Of a DNA stretch of 55,717 nt, positions 53,242 to 55,717 are shown piece after piece. The stretch covers positions 1 to 55,717 of the forward strand of contig JAFGBV010000104.1 of NCBI GenBank assembly GCA_016932955.1, given 5' to 3'. Source of the stretch: Anaerolineales bacterium. Lineage in GTDB: Bacteria > Chloroflexota > Anaerolineae > Anaerolineales > UBA4823. The notes below the pieces were generated by a model. The model was given only the letters and a program-made list of their open reading frames with translations, ran no database searches and was not told the origin of the DNA. Made by a program: the position numbers and the translations under genes. Positions within the stretch are counted from its first letter, which is position 1; each line of letters begins with the position of its first letter.

Positions 53242-54084
53242 ATGCCAGCCAAACCTCTTCCCCCCACCCCCATCGCCATCGTCCAGGCGCGCATGTCTTC
53301 TTCGCGCCTGCCGGGCAAGGTGCTGCTGGATATTGCCGGGCAGCCGATGCTCAGCCATGTGGTTGAGCGCACCCGCCGAGCGCAATTGGTCCAGCAAACG
53401 ATCGTCGCCACCACCACCGATCCAAGCGACGACCCCATCGAAGACCTCTGTGAAGCACGAGAGTACCCCTATTACCGCGGCAGCCTGCACGATGTATTGG
53501 AGCGCTACTACAAGGCTGCGCGCCAATTCGGCGCCCAAACGATCGTACGCATCACTGCCGATTGCCCGCTGATCGACCCGGGCGTGATCGACGAGACTTT
53601 GCTAGCCTTCGCCAATATGCCGGAATGTGATTTTGCGGCCAACCGCCTGCCTCCCCCCTGGAGGCGCAGTTACCCGATCGGCCTAGACACGGAAGTGTGC
53701 TCCTTCTCAGCCCTGGAGCGCGCCTGGAAACAGGCCGGGCAGAAATTCCACCGTGAGCATGTGATGCCCTACCTGTATGAAGGAGTCCAATTCGCCAGCC
53801 AGGGCAAGGTTGAACCAGGCACATCTTACATAACCCGGGGCAGGTCTGCGCGTGGATTCCAGATTGCCCAGTTGCATCACAAGCCAGATTACGGCACGCT
53901 GCGCTGGACGGTGGACACTGCCGCCGACCTGGAATTGGTGCGGCAGATCTACGCGCGCTTCCCGGGCAGAACAGATTTCACCTGGCAGGATGTGCTGGTA
54001 ATCTTTGAGAATGAGCCTGAGCTGGCAAGCATCAACGCCGAGATACGGCACAAGACCGTTTTTGAGGTGGATGGTAGGAGCTGA
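53242..54084 (+). CDS. CMP-sugar synthase-like cytidylyltransferase (SpsF/PseF type)
   Basis: The 280-residue protein starts with the nucleotide-binding signature AIVQARMSSSRLPGKVLLDI (R-x3-S-R-L-P-x-K), ITADCPLIDP and the GSLHDVLERYY region typical of SpsF-like and PseF-like proteins, which activate nonulosonic acids with CTP. Start ATG 53242 lies 14 bases after the upstream gene; the longer frame to 53158 is inside that gene. Together with NeuB it gives a plausible CMP-nonulosonic acid branch. Confidence 0.82.
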   Translation: MPAKPLPPTPIAIVQARMSSSRLPGKVLLDIAGQPMLSHVVERTRRAQLVQQTIVATTTDPSDDPIEDLCEAREYPYYRGSLHDVLERYYKAARQFGAQTIVRITADCPLIDPGVIDETLLAFANMPECDFAANRLPPPWRRSYPIGLDTEVCSFSALERAWKQAGQKFHREHVMPYLYEGVQFASQGKVEPGTSYITRGRSARGFQIAQLHHKPDYGTLRWTVDTAADLELVRQIYARFPGRTDFTWQDVLVIFENEPELASINAEIRHKTVFEVDGRS

Positions 54085-54086
54085 GC

Positions 54087-54818
54087 ATGGGCACTGCGAT
54101 CCTCATCCCCGTTTATAAGCCAGATGAAAAGCTGGTGGCGCTGGTCAAGGCATTATCAGAGACAGATGTTGCCCGGATCGTGATCGTGAACGATGGCAGC
54201 CCGGTTGAATTCGATCCGATTTTCAAAACTATCCAGGGTATCAGCACAACCATTGACCTGCTGAGCCATGCGGTAAACCAGGGCAAAGGGGCAGCGCTAC
54301 GCACCGGTTTTCGCCACATCGACACCCTGCCAGAGATGATCGCCAGCATCATCACCGCCGATGCCGATGGGCAGCACTCCGTCAAGGATATCCTGGCGGT
54401 GGCAGAAGAGACATTGCGACACCCAGGAACATTGATCTTAGGCTCTCGCCAGTTCGATAAAGATGTTCCGCCACGCAGCATGTTTGGCAACACCACCACA
54501 CGCTGGGTGATCAGGCTGTTCTTTGGCCTGCGCATCTGGGATACCCAAACCGGTTTGCGCGGCATCCCGCGCAAAGCGCTTCCCTTCATCTATCAGATCC
54601 CCTATGACCGCTACGAACTAGAGCTATTAATGCTCCTGCTGTGCAAAAAGAACCACATCCCGGTACGTGAGATTCCCATCGAGACCATTTACATTGAGAA
54701 GAACCGCTCCTCCCATTTCAACCCCTTGCTCGACAGTGCGCGGGTATATTGGATGCTCATTCGCTATGCGCTGACTTCGTTAGTCCAAAATGAACCTGAC
54801 CATCTTTACCGCGCCTAA
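54087..54818 (+). CDS. Glycosyltransferase family 2 protein (DPM1-like)
   Basis: The 243-residue protein has the GT-A start AILIPVYKP, IVNDGSP, NQGKGAALRTGF, DADGQHS (DxD-like metal site) and DTQTGLRGIP, characteristic of dolichyl-phosphate-mannose-like/GT2 enzymes. Its hydrophobic C-terminus is short. GGTAGGAG precedes the ATG. It may make a polyprenyl-phosphate sugar for the GT-C-type membrane enzymes upstream. Confidence 0.88.
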   Translation: MGTAILIPVYKPDEKLVALVKALSETDVARIVIVNDGSPVEFDPIFKTIQGISTTIDLLSHAVNQGKGAALRTGFRHIDTLPEMIASIITADADGQHSVKDILAVAEETLRHPGTLILGSRQFDKDVPPRSMFGNTTTRWVIRLFFGLRIWDTQTGLRGIPRKALPFIYQIPYDRYELELLMLLLCKKNHIPVREIPIETIYIEKNRSSHFNPLLDSARVYWMLIRYALTSLVQNEPDHLYRA

Positions 54819-55713
54819 GCCCTTCACGAACCCGCATATTGCCACCATCCAGCGCAATGCGATCCAATCCTGGATACAGCTCGGCGGGGTGCCGGTGATT
54901 CTCATCGGCAATGAAACCGGGCTGGTAGAGGTCGCTGACGAGTTCGGCATCCTCCACCTCCCGCAGGTGGCATGCAATGCCCAGGGCACCCCTTTGGTCA
55001 GTGATATTTTCGCTCTCGCTCGCCAGTACTCCGACACACCCTTACTGGCTTACGTGAATGCCGATATGATCTTGCTTCCCGATTTCCTCATGGCTGCCGA
55101 ACAGGTTGCCCACCAGGCTGAGCAGTTCCTGATCGTAGGACAGCGCTGGGACCTGGACATACGCGAGGCGATGGATTTCAGCCCTGGGTGGCAGACACGG
55201 CTGCAGGAAGATGTGCAGCGCCGCGGCCGCCTGCACCCGCCCGGCGGCAGCGATTATTTCATCTTCCCCCGCTCATGTTTCAGCCAGATACCCGCTTTTG
55301 CCATCGGCCGCGCAGGGTGGGATAACTGGATGTTCTACCACGCCCGGGTGCAACGCTGGCGCGTGGTCAATGCCACTGACGCCATCACCGCCATCCACCA
55401 AGATCACGACTACAGCCACCTGCCCAACGGGCAGCCTCACTACCGTCTGCCGGAGACCGCCGAGAATGTGCGGCTGGGTGGAGGGCCGCGCACTACCTTC
55501 ACGCTGCACGATGCCGATTACACCCTGGCGGAGGGTCAAGTTGCCAAAATTCCGCTGAAAGGTAGCAGGCTATGGCGGGAAATTGAGACCTTCCCGCTGG
55601 TCAGCCTGCGCTCGATGGCGTTGGGGGAGGTGTTTTATACCATCTTTCACCCCACCAAAGCCTTCCGTCACTGGAAGGCGCGCCTGCGCCATGCTCTGCG
55701 GCATCTCGCCTGA
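54790..55713 (+). CDS. GT-A-like glycosyltransferase of unknown family
   Basis: The 307-residue protein starts NLTIFTAPKPF and contains YVNADMILLPDF (a DxD-like NAD motif), GGSDYFIFPRSCF and GWDNWMFYHA, a layout of GT-A transferases with an acceptor-side loop. It overlaps the preceding gene by 29 bases. I recognise no close family. It is the last gene in the window and ends just before the window edge. Confidence 0.7.
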   Translation: MNLTIFTAPKPFTNPHIATIQRNAIQSWIQLGGVPVILIGNETGLVEVADEFGILHLPQVACNAQGTPLVSDIFALARQYSDTPLLAYVNADMILLPDFLMAAEQVAHQAEQFLIVGQRWDLDIREAMDFSPGWQTRLQEDVQRRGRLHPPGGSDYFIFPRSCFSQIPAFAIGRAGWDNWMFYHARVQRWRVVNATDAITAIHQDHDYSHLPNGQPHYRLPETAENVRLGGGPRTTFTLHDADYTLAEGQVAKIPLKGSRLWREIETFPLVSLRSMALGEVFYTIFHPTKAFRHWKARLRHALRHLA

Positions 55714-55717
55714 GTCA

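Overview
The window reads as one contiguous bacterial chromosome segment, moderately GC-rich and densely coding (about 48 protein genes, no rRNA, tRNA, CRISPR or insertion sequence seen). The gene styles suggest a member of the Chloroflexota, probably an Anaerolineae-like lineage: orphan GAF-domain histidine kinases, a bacterial eRF1-like protein, a deazaflavin-type nitroreductase-like protein and NulO-type surface sugar genes. This assignment is inference from gene style only. Several genes place a -10 box 6-7 bases before the start codon, which implies leaderless mRNAs.

Left part (1-24309), housekeeping and sensing. A comEC-like gene with a degenerate C-terminal metallo-beta-lactamase domain is followed by a receiver-CpaE/TadZ fusion and a membrane protein carrying a ComEA-like helix-hairpin-helix. 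A strong bidirectional terminator separates these from a minus-strand pair: an eRF1-like protein whose GGQ is GGA, and a CbpA-type DnaJ. Two plus-strand kinases carrying pseudo-receivers follow. A minus-strand block then reads kinase, MBL-fold protein, asparaginase, endonuclease III, kinase, PH-like membrane protein. A divergent pair (holB and a pcrA/uvrD-type helicase) with back-to-back leaderless promoters leads into tsaE-tsaB-rimI and a family-4 uracil-DNA glycosylase.

Right part (24319-55713), a colinear plus-strand surface-polysaccharide locus. It starts with a UDP-sugar dehydrogenase, a UDP-glucuronate-epimerase-like protein, a Wzx-type flippase, a glycosyltransferase and multi-pass GT-C-like proteins. 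Next come gmd, a flippase-like protein lacking a canonical start codon, the nitroreductase-like protein and two large membrane proteins. A methyltransferase, a PIG-L deacetylase, a winged-helix regulator, two epimerase/reductases (one GDP-fucose-synthase-like) and an ABC exporter of Wzm/Wzt type follow. The end holds a KpsS-like protein, a methyltransferase, a Nudix hydrolase, and a NulO-type set (pseB, RmlD-like, NeuB/PseI-like, SpsF/PseF-like) with more glycosyltransferases.

Together the right half would make nucleotide-activated deoxy-, uronic and nonulosonic sugars, assemble them at the membrane and export a glycan through both a Wzx-type flippase and a Wzm/Wzt transporter. The promoters of gmd and of the winged-helix regulator share a dyad, AATTCA-N5-TGAATT, starting inside the -10 box, which suggests that the regulator controls both itself and the gmd segment.
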